The notes beneath the pieces were generated by a model. That model did no database searches. It saw only the letters and a program-made list of their open reading frames with translations, and was not told the DNA's origin. A DNA stretch of 64,000 nucleotides from Cytobacillus solani (lineage in GTDB: Bacteria; Bacillota; Bacilli; Bacillales; Cytobacillaceae), in NCBI RefSeq assembly GCF_001420595.1, contig NZ_LJIX01000006.1, forward strand, positions 3,829,058 to 3,893,057, read 5' to 3'. The translations under genes and the position numbers were made by a program. Positions within the stretch are counted from its first letter, which is position 1, and every line of letters starts with the position of its first letter. This document shows positions 1 through 8,812 of the stretch, piece after piece.

Positions 1-52
1 ATCCTTCATGAATAACTTTTGTTTCAATTTTTGTTGGATTGGTTTCTGTCAT
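1..52 (-). CDS. 5' fragment of a PLP-dependent Cys/Met metabolism (trans-sulfuration) enzyme
   Basis: Reading leftwards from an ATG at 50-52, an open frame runs off the window edge and gives MTETNPTKIETKVIHEG. The [KI]-ETKVIHEG start is typical of the cystathionine gamma-synthase / methionine gamma-lyase / O-acetylhomoserine sulfhydrylase family, in which it precedes the pyridoxal-phosphate fold. A GGGGGAT ribosome binding site lies about 8 bases before the ATG. A perfect cre box sits just upstream, so catabolite control is likely. Only 17 residues are visible, so the exact enzyme cannot be assigned; methionine gamma-lyase is a guess. Confidence 0.5.
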   Translation of the reverse strand, partial: MTETNPTKIETKVIHEG

Positions 53-70
53 TATTCATATCCCCCTCTT

Positions 71-84
71 TGTAAACGCTTTCA
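71..84 (-). promoter_or_regulatory. cre box (CcpA site) upstream of the truncated PLP enzyme gene
   Basis: TGTAAACGCTTTCA fits the cre consensus TGWAANCGNTNWCA at every fixed position. It lies about 20 bases upstream of the ATG at 52, between any promoter and the start codon, a position where CcpA usually represses by roadblock. ccpA is itself in this window. Confidence 0.7.
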
Positions 85-110
85 ATTATTCACAAAAAAA
101 TATTTACGTT

Positions 111-126
111 ATTATCATATGATAAT
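111..126. promoter_or_regulatory. perfect 16-bp palindrome, possible operator
   Basis: ATTATCATATGATAAT is its own reverse complement. It lies about 60 bases upstream of the leftward gene that leaves the window, in its likely promoter region. It resembles Fur/PerR-type AT-rich boxes only loosely, so no regulator is assigned. Confidence 0.35.
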
Positions 127-165
127 TCCAACTATTTGGAAAGTAATTTGTAAGAACAAGTGTGT

Positions 166-260
166 AAGCGCCTTGATCATACCCGACAAGCACACGATGA
201 GCCTCTCGGAAAGGTTGTCCTTTACCTTTTTGGAAGAATTGATCAAAATTGCATTGTGAC
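166..260 (+). repeat. possible degenerate copy of the AAGCGCC-type intergenic repeat
   Basis: The segment starts GTAAGCGCCTTGATCAT, close to the left end of the clearer copy at 13321 (GCAAGCGCCTTGATCAT). The matching right end (CTAGACAAT) is not visible here, so this is a decayed or partial copy at best. The rest of 127-410 holds no convincing gene: the small open frames there have no ribosome binding sites or recognisable protein signature. Confidence 0.35.
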
Positions 261-414
261 ACTAGTACGTCCTTTACGTTGAGGGTAGACGCTACTCCTA
301 TAAGCAACCGCTTATTACTCGTGCATGTAATCATTGTCGAAGCATTCCTTGTAGAGCTGAACGCAGATCTACTCGTTATCATGAACACATCATCCGATTA
401 TATAATTTCTATTA

Positions 415-455
415 CAAAAAATAAGGACCAATCACTTTCAGAGCGATTGGCCCAG
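415..455 (-). terminator. intrinsic terminator of the GGDEF gene
   Basis: CCAATCACTTTCAGAGCGATTGG forms a hairpin (428-450, mostly paired). On the minus strand it is followed by CTTATTTTTT. It lies directly after the stop codon at 458. Confidence 0.75.
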
Positions 456-457
456 TC

Positions 458-2314
458 TTATTTACTACGATCTTCATGTTCTTGAACAATGACCTTATTT
501 TTGCCAGACTGCTTTGCTATATAAAGCGCTTTATCAGCGCGCTTAAATAATGTTGGGTATGAATCATGACGTCCTCTATTCCAATGTGAAACACCACATG
601 AAATCGTCACTTGTGGCTCTGTGCTTTCAGATACTCTTTTTACAAGCCTTTCTGCTATTACTAGGCCAGCTGTTAAAGATACACCTGGCAAGTAAATTGC
701 CAGCTCTTCGCCGCCCCATCTTGCACCAATATCTGAACCTCTTATGTTTGCATTAATGAGGTTAGCAACCTGAATGATTACATCGTCACCAACTTGATGG
801 CCAAACGTATCATTTATCAATTTAAAATTGTCAATATCAATCATCATGAAAGTTCCCTCATGGTCTTCATTCATGGATTGGTGAATTTTGTCATCCAGAT
901 AGCTTCGAGAATATAGTTTTGTTAAGTGGTCTGTGACAACCATTTTCTCAAGCTCTTCTCTTAGTATTGAGTTAGTAACTGCAAGTGTAGAATGGTGTAC
1001 AAGTGATTGCAGCAGTTTAAACGTTTCAAAAGAGAAATGGTATGGTGAATGATGCATAACTAGTGCGATGCCCTTAAGGACGCCTGACTGAGTCATAGGG
1101 ACCGCCATAATTGACTTATAGTATGCAGGTTTACTTTCGTCTTCTAAATTAAAGTCCCCTATAAAAAGTGCTTCTTCATCAACTTCTACTTTGCCTTTTA
1201 TAAATTCAATATAAGGTATCGCATCTATATGCTGAAAAAAGCCGGTACTTCCTTGTAATACTTTTAATTCTTTATAATCCTTCGAAAACAAAATAAATCC
1301 GACTTCTTCTGCATTGAATGATTGAATAATCTGTTCAGTAATAAATGCCATCGTTTCAGTTAATCGTAAATTCGAGTTAAGTCGATGGGACGTTTCATTA
1401 ATTAGCTGAAGATCCTTAATTAAGCGCTTTGATTGCTGATAAAGCTGCGCATTTTCGAGTGCTGTCCCTGCTGTATTTGCCAATAAGGTGATGAACTCAA
1501 CCTCATTAGTTGGAAAGACAATTGTATTCGGAGCGATCACCTGCAGCACCCCGTATACTCCCTGCTTTCCTTTTAGAGGTGCATACAACACCGACCTTTT
1601 TTCTTGAAGGGAATCTTCAAATTGAGGGACACCTGTTACATATGCCTGCATGGCAGCAATATTTTCACTATCATATTCTAAATCCTTAATCGGCAAATCT
1701 TCAAGCTTATTATTATCATGTGATAGGAGAAGATAATAAGTAAAGGTTGGGTACACTTCCTGTAATGTATTGATGATTTCTCCCAATACGTCATCCATAT
1801 TCATAGAGGAATGGAATTTCTCCGTTACTCGATAGAGCTGCTTATATCTTCTTTCTTCTAAAATTGTTTTCACGAAATATCGGGCAGTATGTAAAAATCG
1901 CGCACATTCTCCACTTATTTTTTCAAGGATTTCATCAGAAAATTGGCTGAAGGTTTGATTATCTCCTTTTAGCGCAACACAGCCTTGATTCATTTTAAAT
2001 AGCAGAATAAGATTATATTCTTCAAATCCAGGAAGCACTTGTCTTATGACTGTTCTTTGGCAATTTAAATCCGATAAGGAAGGTGGAATGACAGATGGCT
2101 TTTTATCTATAATGGTTGATGCTTCCATTAGTAATTGCTTGTTCCACTCATTCACGCTGAAAAAAGTAGCGTCCGTAGCTCCAGTTAAATCTTTTATCAA
2201 ATGAAGCATGGATTTTAAAATTTCATCAAAATGTAATAAGCCATTTTCTATATCCATGATATCTAAAAAATGACTTTTTAATTTCATTATCAATTTTTGT
2301 TCAAGCTGTTCCAT
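458..2314 (-). CDS. ytrP: GAF-domain diguanylate cyclase (YtrP-like)
   Basis: The 618-residue protein has a variable N-terminal part, two GAF-like sensory regions (about 150-300 and 310-450) and a C-terminal GGDEF domain from about 455. The GGDEF domain shows the metal/substrate motif DIDNFKLINDTFGH and the signature GGEEL, an allowed form of GG(D/E)EF, so it should make cyclic di-GMP from two GTP. No transmembrane segment is seen, so sensing is probably cytoplasmic. Position next to rpsD matches B. subtilis ytrP; I recall that protein having a degraded GGDEF site, whereas this one appears intact. The ATG at 2314 has a GGTGAT site just upstream. A terminator follows. The ligand of the GAF regions is unknown. 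Confidence 0.85.
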   Translation of the reverse strand: MEQLEQKLIMKLKSHFLDIMDIENGLLHFDEILKSMLHLIKDLTGATDATFFSVNEWNKQLLMEASTIIDKKPSVIPPSLSDLNCQRTVIRQVLPGFEEYNLILLFKMNQGCVALKGDNQTFSQFSDEILEKISGECARFLHTARYFVKTILEERRYKQLYRVTEKFHSSMNMDDVLGEIINTLQEVYPTFTYYLLLSHDNNKLEDLPIKDLEYDSENIAAMQAYVTGVPQFEDSLQEKRSVLYAPLKGKQGVYGVLQVIAPNTIVFPTNEVEFITLLANTAGTALENAQLYQQSKRLIKDLQLINETSHRLNSNLRLTETMAFITEQIIQSFNAEEVGFILFSKDYKELKVLQGSTGFFQHIDAIPYIEFIKGKVEVDEEALFIGDFNLEDESKPAYYKSIMAVPMTQSGVLKGIALVMHHSPYHFSFETFKLLQSLVHHSTLAVTNSILREELEKMVVTDHLTKLYSRSYLDDKIHQSMNEDHEGTFMMIDIDNFKLINDTFGHQVGDDVIIQVANLINANIRGSDIGARWGGEELAIYLPGVSLTAGLVIAERLVKRVSESTEPQVTISCGVSHWNRGRHDSYPTLFKRADKALYIAKQSGKNKVIVQEHEDRSK

Positions 2315-2429
2315 CTTTAATCATCACCTATTAGTAATAACTATTCCCTATTGCTACGAAACGAAAATTGCATATTCTTTCATAATCTATTATATATATA
2401 TTTATCTGAAATTTCTCGCATATTTTTGT

Positions 2430-3023
2430 CTATTTCGTATCAATCGCAGCTATTTTTATATTTCTTTCTGTAATGACGAGCCATACCGATCCATCATAGG
2501 ATAAAGATAATAATCCTGTTGGCTTCTCACCTTTCTCCAAGACGATAGAATGATTGTTATTAATAGTTAAAATTGCTTTCTTGTCATCATAGCTGTAAGG
2601 GGTTCCAGAAGAAGAATCCGTTATTCTATTCTCAGGTGGTCTATCTTCTTCATGTAAACTTTGTGAATAATACGTCCACTTCCTATTAGCTTTAACCCAT
2701 ATTCCTTCAGCTGTCCTGTCAGGCGAAATTTGTTCGGGGGCTTCTTCCAATTCAATTACATGCAGCGTATTAAACTTATACCTATTCATTCTTTCAATTT
2801 CATAGGCAGCTAATATATGTTTGCTGTTTTTATATTCATATAGAACTATATTTGGATTGTCATTCATATCAGCACTTTTTTTTAAAACAAGGGCTAAAGG
2901 AGAATAGTCGTTATCTCTAGTTTCCCGCATTTCAAAGCGGTATAAAAACCCGCAAATAACTAAAAAAACAAAAAAACCGATTAATACAAACCGGATACGT
3001 TTTTCTTTCAACGATTCTTTCAT
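2430..3023 (-). CDS. Membrane-anchored protein of unknown function
   Basis: The 197-residue product has one strong hydrophobic segment at about 11-28 preceded by a basic N-terminus (KEKRIR), so it is probably anchored with the remainder outside the cell. The exterior part is hydrophilic with no cysteines or catalytic motif that I recognise. It ends about 115 bases before the start of the downstream diguanylate cyclase gene on the same strand, so the two may be cotranscribed. A possible accessory to that protein is pure inference. Confidence 0.6.
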   Translation of the reverse strand: MKESLKEKRIRFVLIGFFVFLVICGFLYRFEMRETRDNDYSPLALVLKKSADMNDNPNIVLYEYKNSKHILAAYEIERMNRYKFNTLHVIELEEAPEQISPDRTAEGIWVKANRKWTYYSQSLHEEDRPPENRITDSSSGTPYSYDDKKAILTINNNHSIVLEKGEKPTGLLSLSYDGSVWLVITERNIKIAAIDTK

Positions 3024-3132
3024 ATAAAACCACTCTTTATTATATGTTCACATCTATAGTTATTATATCATATTTAAAGTGGGGAATAGTAAAAAAGTTT
3101 GATACTCACTTTTTCACACGAGGAAATACACC

Positions 3133-3162
3133 TTGACTTTTAATCCTAAATAATTATATAAT
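3133..3162 (+). promoter_or_regulatory. sigma-A promoter of rpsD
   Basis: TTGACT (3133-3138), an 18-base spacer and TATAAT (3157-3162). Transcription would start near 3169, giving about 200 bases of untranslated leader before rpsD. Confidence 0.8.
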
Positions 3163-3172
3163 ACTCTTTGTG

Positions 3173-3354
3173 TAAAATATTGCAGCCTATGTGAGCGCCT
3201 TGATGCTCTCATTTTGTTCCTCAATCGAATTTATCACGTAAATTGCGATGATGGGGTACTGTGTAACCCCCTGCTGCTGGGGCGAAGGTACATGAAAACA
3301 AAATGGACATGAAAGTTGCGTGCATCTGTTTTTATTTTACAAAATAAAAACATT
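3173..3354 (+). promoter_or_regulatory. rpsD 5' leader, probable S4-binding autoregulatory RNA
   Basis: There is no open frame between the promoter and rpsD, but the leader is rich in short pairings: GAGC/GCTC near 3191-3212 and GGGGT/ACCCC at 3253-3270, the latter able to compete with a nearby GGGG at about 3279. In B. subtilis the rpsD leader folds into a pseudoknotted S4 target that blocks translation when free S4 is in excess. Location and length agree; I have not folded the RNA. Confidence 0.6.
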
Positions 3355-3370
3355 AAAGGAGGAGTCATTC

Positions 3371-3973
3371 ATGGCTCGTTATACTGGCCCAAGCTGGAAA
3401 TTATCACGTCGTCTTGGTATTTCACTAAGCGGTACTGGTAAAGAATTAGAAAAGCGTCCTTACGCTCCTGGACAACATGGTCCAAACCAACGCAAAAAAT
3501 TATCTGAGTACGGATTACAATTACAAGAGAAGCAAAAGCTTCGTCATATGTATGGTGTAAATGAGCGCCAATTCCGTAACTTATTTGATAAAGCTGGCAA
3601 AATGGCTGGTAAGCACGGTGAAAACTTCATGATTCTTTTAGAATCACGTCTTGATAACGTAGTTTATCGTTTAGGTCTTGCTCGTACTCGTCGCCAAGCT
3701 CGTCAAATTGTAAACCACGGACACATCATGGTTGATGGACGTCGTGTTGATATCCCATCATACCGCGTAGCACCTGGTCAAACAATTACACTTCGCGAAA
3801 AATCTCGCAATCTTGACATCGTTAAAGAAGCAATCGAAGTAAACAACTTCGTTCCTGACTTCGTAACTTTCGATGCTGATAAATTAGAAGGAACTTTCAC
3901 TCGTTTACCTGAGCGTTCTGAACTTCCTGCTGAAATTAACGAATCACTAATCGTAGAATTCTATTCTCGTTAA
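3371..3973 (+). CDS. rpsD: 30S ribosomal protein S4
   Basis: S4 is a primary 16S rRNA-binding protein that nucleates assembly of the small subunit body. The product starts [19 protein letters not shown] and is 200 residues, the normal length in Bacillus. The C-terminal S4 RNA-binding module is visible ([20 protein letters not shown] region, about 90-150). A longer in-frame reading from 3320 is rejected because AAAGGAGGAG (3355-3364) sits 6 bases before the ATG at 3371. Transcribed alone, between its own promoter and terminator, and probably autoregulated through its leader. Unlike zinc-binding S4 forms it lacks an N-terminal Cys cluster. Confidence 0.98.
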   Translation: MARYTGPSWKLSRRLGISLSGTGKELEKRPYAPGQHGPNQRKKLSEYGLQLQEKQKLRHMYGVNERQFRNLFDKAGKMAGKHGENFMILLESRLDNVVYRLGLARTRRQARQIVNHGHIMVDGRRVDIPSYRVAPGQTITLREKSRNLDIVKEAIEVNNFVPDFVTFDADKLEGTFTRLPERSELPAEINESLIVEFYSR

Positions 3974-3987
3974 TAGTTTTTCTAATG

Positions 3988-4016
3988 GACCTGCCGTTAT
4001 CGGCGGGTCTTTTTTT
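3988..4016 (+). terminator. rpsD terminator
   Basis: GACCTGCCGTTATCGGCGGGTC hairpin (9-bp stem with one G-T pair) followed by seven T residues. Confidence 0.9.
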
Positions 4017-4022
4017 CATAAA

Positions 4023-4050
4023 TAAAGCCCTCCACTAAAGGAAGGCTTTA
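4023..4050 (-). terminator. tyrS terminator
   Basis: TAAAGCC ... GGCTTTA inverted repeat with further inner pairing, starting 4 bases after the tyrS stop codon. The T-run on the minus strand is short. It is arranged back to back with the rpsD terminator. Confidence 0.7.
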
Positions 4051-4054
4051 CTAA

Positions 4055-5326
<1,272 letters not shown>

Positions 5327-5359
5327 TTATATTTTTTAATGCATGAATCTTTCCTAAAA

Positions 5360-5600
5360 ACAAAAAAGCGCCCCTGCTTAAATGCAGGGACGCATATTTA
5401 TTTGCGCGGTACCACCCAAATTGAGGACATATAAATCCTCCACTCTTACATGATAACGGATTACCGTCCACTGCTACTATTGCGAATGCAAGTTGACAGT
5501 GAAAGCTCAGGGAGGTAATTCATCCTTCTACATGTACTGACTCGCAGCAGCCGTCAGCTTTCTGAAACAGAGATAGAAGCACTACTTAGAATCCCGTCAA
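5360..5600 (-). promoter_or_regulatory. T-box leader of tyrS (tRNA-Tyr-sensing)
   Basis: Read on the minus strand, the leader has a Stem I base GAAAGCT/AGCTTTC (5556-5562 pairing with 5501-5507). A likely specifier codon TAC (Tyr) at 5515-5517 lies on the 3' side. The hallmark T-box GGGTGGTACCGCG is at about 5404-5416. A terminator hairpin GCGTCCCTGC/GCAGGGGCGC (5368-5393) is followed by TTTTTTG. Uncharged tRNA-Tyr should stabilise the antiterminator and allow tyrS transcription. The specifier assignment is by position and is less certain than the T-box itself. Confidence 0.93.
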
Positions 5601-5635
5601 TGCTTATAAAATATTTTTTTAGGATATAGCATCAT

Positions 5636-5664
5636 TTTTATCATATACACCAATCAAATGTCAA
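5636..5664 (-). promoter_or_regulatory. Probable tyrS promoter
   Basis: A consensus TTGACA (5659-5664, minus strand) lies about 60 bases upstream of the T-box leader. The -10 is weaker: ATAAAA or GATAAA at 16-17 bases spacing. Confidence 0.5.
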
Positions 5665-5781
5665 CATGAGTAACAATGAAATATACTTAAATATTGAAAC
5701 TTAACACTCATTTCTTTCGACAAAGAAAAGAAGGGAATTTCTGAAAAAAAGCGAACCTTGAGATAATAGTATGCCAGTTTA

Positions 5782-5790
5782 TGCTATAAT
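5782..5790 (+). promoter_or_regulatory. Extended -10 promoter of the penicillin-binding protein gene
   Basis: TGCTATAAT is an extended -10 (TGnTATAAT) 26 bases before the start codon. No good -35 is present at 17 bases; TTGAGA at 5758 is 21 bases away. Confidence 0.65.
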
Positions 5791-5816
5791 GTATGTGATT
5801 TTAGGGGGATGATTGA

Positions 5817-8738
5817 ATGAAAGAAAACCGGAACCTTTTGGATAAATTGAAATCATGGCTTTCTATTTTTACAAATAAAAAAACGACGAAGGGTGCCAGC
5901 ATTACCTTACAAGTAACATGGAATCTTGTCTTGTTATTCATTATCTTAATCGTTCTTGGGGGATCGTTTGCTGGCGGCGTTGGTGCTGGCTATTTTGCCT
6001 CTCTCGTGAAAGATGAGCAAATACGGCCATATGAAAACATGAAAAAGGATATTTACAACTATGAAGAAACATCCGAATTATATTTTTCTGATAATGTATA
6101 TCTCGGTAAGCTTCGGACCGATTTAGAGCGTGAAGAAGTCAAACTAGAAGATGTTTCCCAGCACATCATTGATGCTGTCATCGCTACGGAAGATGAATAT
6201 TTTTATGAGCATGATGGCGTCGTGCCTAAAGCTATTATGCGTGCCATTTTCCAAGAAGTTACAAATTCCTCTGTCCAATCTGGAGGAAGTACGCTCACAC
6301 AGCAATTAATTAAGAATCAATTGTTAACAAATGAAGTATCTTTTGAACGGAAAGCGAAGGAAATCCTGCTTGCTCTTCGTCTTGAAAAATTCTTTGATAA
6401 GAAAGAAATTTTAGAAGCCTACTTAAATGTTTCAACATTCGGAAGAAACTCCTCTGGCAGAAACATTGCTGGTGTCCAGTCAGCATCAAAAGGGTTATTT
6501 GGCGTGAATGCAAAGGAATTAAACCTTCCACAAGCGGCGTTTATTGCAGGTCTTCCGCAAAGTCCATTCGGTTATACCCCTTATACACAAGGGGGAGAAC
6601 TAAAGTCCCCAGAAGGGATGGAGCCTGGATTAACAAGGATGAAAACCGTTCTGCAAAGAATGTTTGATGATGGAAGAATAGATCAGAAACAATATAATGA
6701 GGCAGTTGCCTATGATATTACGAAGGATTTCATCCCACGTGTTGAAAGTTCAGTTGAAAAATATCCATATTTAACAATGGAAATCGAAAAACGTGCAGTA
6801 GAAGTAATGTCTCTTATTTTAGCGGAAAAAGATGGCTATGATGAAGTGGATTTAAACGAGGATAGTGAGCTTAAAAATGAGTACAAAATTCTCGCTGACC
6901 GAAATTTAAGGCAGAATGGCTATCAAATTCATACGACGATAAACAAGGAAATATATGATGCCATGCAAGCGGCTAAAGATAGCTATCAATACTATGGCAG
7001 TGATAAAGTAGAAATGGTCAAAGATCCAGAAACCGGAGAAACGAAAGAAGTAATTGAACCTGTTCAACTTGGTGCGGTTCTGATTGAAAACAGTACCGGA
7101 AAGATCCTTTCTTTTGTTGGAGGAAGAGATTATGAAACAAAGCAGCTAAACCATGCTACTGATACATTAAGACCGAACGGTTCGACAATGAAACCATTAG
7201 TTGTTTATGCTCCCGCTCTGGAGCTTGGTGCTGTTGCACCAGGGACAGTCATACCTGATGTCCCTGTGTACCTTAATCCTGCTAAGCCGGGTGTTCCTTA
7301 TCCGACCAACTATGATAAGCGTTACAGCGGATTAGTGTCAGCCCGCCATGCATTAAAGATGTCTTATAATGTACCAGCCATGCTGACGTACAAAACAATT
7401 ATGAATCAACGTCCAGCACAATATCTAGAGAAAATGGGTTTCACATCCGTTATAGAAAGCGACTATCAAAATCCTTCTCTCGCTCTTGGAGGGATAACAA
7501 ACGGTGTCACTGTTGAAGAAAACGTCAATGCTTTCGGTACATTTGCCAATGGCGGAAAATTTATTGATAGTTATATCATTGAAAAAATCGTTGATAATTC
7601 CGGAAATATTCTTTATCAGCATGAGGCAAAACCAGTTGAAGTATTTAGCCCACAAACCGCTTGGTTAACCATTGATATGATGAGAGATGTTGTGAAAAGC
7701 GGGACAGCTAATTCGTTAAAAAGCCGGTTAAAGTTCAGCTCAGATTGGGCTGGAAAAACTGGAACAGGCCAGGATTTAAAGGATACTTGGTTTGTAGCTG
7801 TCAATCCAAACGTTAGCTTCGGTGTCTGGACTGGATATGATACACCAAAGGCATTAGAGCTTCGTTACAAAGGGATTCACCATAGTCCGCGTACTATTTA
7901 TTTATGGGCACACTTAATGAATGCTGCTTATGATGTAGCCCCAAGTATAGTGGACCCTGAAAAACAATTCCAAATGCCTGGAGGAATCGTCCGCAGATCC
8001 TATTGTGCAGCATCTGGTCTTCTTCCAACAGATGCTTGTTCAAAAGCCGGTCTCGTTGAATCAGATTGGTATAACGCAAAATTTGTCCCTTCCGGCTCTG
8101 ATGACAGCTTTGCGGATGGAAGATATGTTCAAATAGGGGAAAATCGCTATATGGCATTGGCGAGTACTCCTGAAGAGTTTACATCCTCTGGCGTTTTATT
8201 AAGTCCAAAATACTTTGAGGATAAATATGGAATCCCAATAAAGGATACGACAAAATTAATACCTAGATTAGACAGATGGGGAAATCTTCTTGTTGCAGAG
8301 TCAAAGCTATCGGAAAATGGTAAAAATCCTGGTGCACCAAGTATCAGCGGAAAAGATTCCCTTATTACATGGAGCAAACACCCTGAAGGAGATGTAATCG
8401 GATACCGTGTCTACCAAAAGACAGAAGGCGGAGCAAAGAAAGTAAGCAGTATTTCCGCTGGGCATTCGTTATCATTTAGTGCAGCGAATGGCGAATATTA
8501 TATAACTGCAGTTGATATTGCAGGCAAAGAATCTCCTCCATCCAATATCATTCAGCTTGGAAAGCCGCCAGAAAAAGAACAAGAGGTAACTACACCTCCA
8601 GTAGAGGAAAAACCAAAGGATCCCTCTGGTGAAGGCGAGAATAAAAATCCTGATGGTTCCGGCACGGCGCCTGGTGATGGTGATGAAAATGGAGATCATG
8701 AGGAAGGCACAGAGCCTCCTCCTCCGAAAAACGAATAA
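5817..8738 (+). CDS. Class A penicillin-binding protein (glycosyltransferase-transpeptidase)
   Basis: Bifunctional peptidoglycan synthase of 973 residues. It has a short cytoplasmic N-terminus and one membrane anchor (about 33-62). The GT51 glycosyltransferase domain has E125 in the EDxxFxxHxG motif and GGSTLTQQ at 156-163. The transpeptidase domain has SxxK at 456-459 (STMK), SYN at 516-518 and KTGT at 647-650, so all catalytic motifs are present. After the transpeptidase there is a fibronectin type III-like module (about 810-900) and a Pro/Gly/Asp/Glu-rich tail ending PPPPKNE. It is not a close match to B. subtilis PonA, PbpD, PbpF or PbpG as I remember them. A GGGGG ribosome binding site precedes the ATG. 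Monocistronic, convergent with acsA. Confidence 0.9.
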   Translation: MKENRNLLDKLKSWLSIFTNKKTTKGASITLQVTWNLVLLFIILIVLGGSFAGGVGAGYFASLVKDEQIRPYENMKKDIYNYEETSELYFSDNVYLGKLRTDLEREEVKLEDVSQHIIDAVIATEDEYFYEHDGVVPKAIMRAIFQEVTNSSVQSGGSTLTQQLIKNQLLTNEVSFERKAKEILLALRLEKFFDKKEILEAYLNVSTFGRNSSGRNIAGVQSASKGLFGVNAKELNLPQAAFIAGLPQSPFGYTPYTQGGELKSPEGMEPGLTRMKTVLQRMFDDGRIDQKQYNEAVAYDITKDFIPRVESSVEKYPYLTMEIEKRAVEVMSLILAEKDGYDEVDLNEDSELKNEYKILADRNLRQNGYQIHTTINKEIYDAMQAAKDSYQYYGSDKVEMVKDPETGETKEVIEPVQLGAVLIENSTGKILSFVGGRDYETKQLNHATDTLRPNGSTMKPLVVYAPALELGAVAPGTVIPDVPVYLNPAKPGVPYPTNYDKRYSGLVSARHALKMSYNVPAMLTYKTIMNQRPAQYLEKMGFTSVIESDYQNPSLALGGITNGVTVEENVNAFGTFANGGKFIDSYIIEKIVDNSGNILYQHEAKPVEVFSPQTAWLTIDMMRDVVKSGTANSLKSRLKFSSDWAGKTGTGQDLKDTWFVAVNPNVSFGVWTGYDTPKALELRYKGIHHSPRTIYLWAHLMNAAYDVAPSIVDPEKQFQMPGGIVRRSYCAASGLLPTDACSKAGLVESDWYNAKFVPSGSDDSFADGRYVQIGENRYMALASTPEEFTSSGVLLSPKYFEDKYGIPIKDTTKLIPRLDRWGNLLVAESKLSENGKNPGAPSISGKDSLITWSKHPEGDVIGYRVYQKTEGGAKKVSSISAGHSLSFSAANGEYYITAVDIAGKESPPSNIIQLGKPPEKEQEVTTPPVEEKPKDPSGEGENKNPDGSGTAPGDGDENGDHEEGTEPPPPKNE

Positions 8739-8761
8739 TCTTTTAAGAGGAATAAATGAAA

Positions 8762-8795
8762 AAGAACCGGACCATTTTGGTCGCGGTTCTTTTTA
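8762..8795. terminator. Bidirectional terminator between pbp and acsA
   Basis: AAGAACCG(GACC..GGTC)CGGTTCTT-type hairpin flanked by A-run and T-run, so it can end both the rightward pbp and leftward acsA transcripts. Confidence 0.85.
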
Positions 8796-8812
8796 TATTT
8801 ATTCACAATTAA

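Noticed and set aside
104-388. Small open frames near the left edge on both strands
   Set aside because: No ribosome binding sites and no protein-like composition; part of the region resembles the intergenic repeat family.
3191-3202. GAGCGCCTTGAT in the rpsD leader as another copy of the intergenic repeat
   Set aside because: Only about ten bases match and the segment is better explained by leader RNA pairing.
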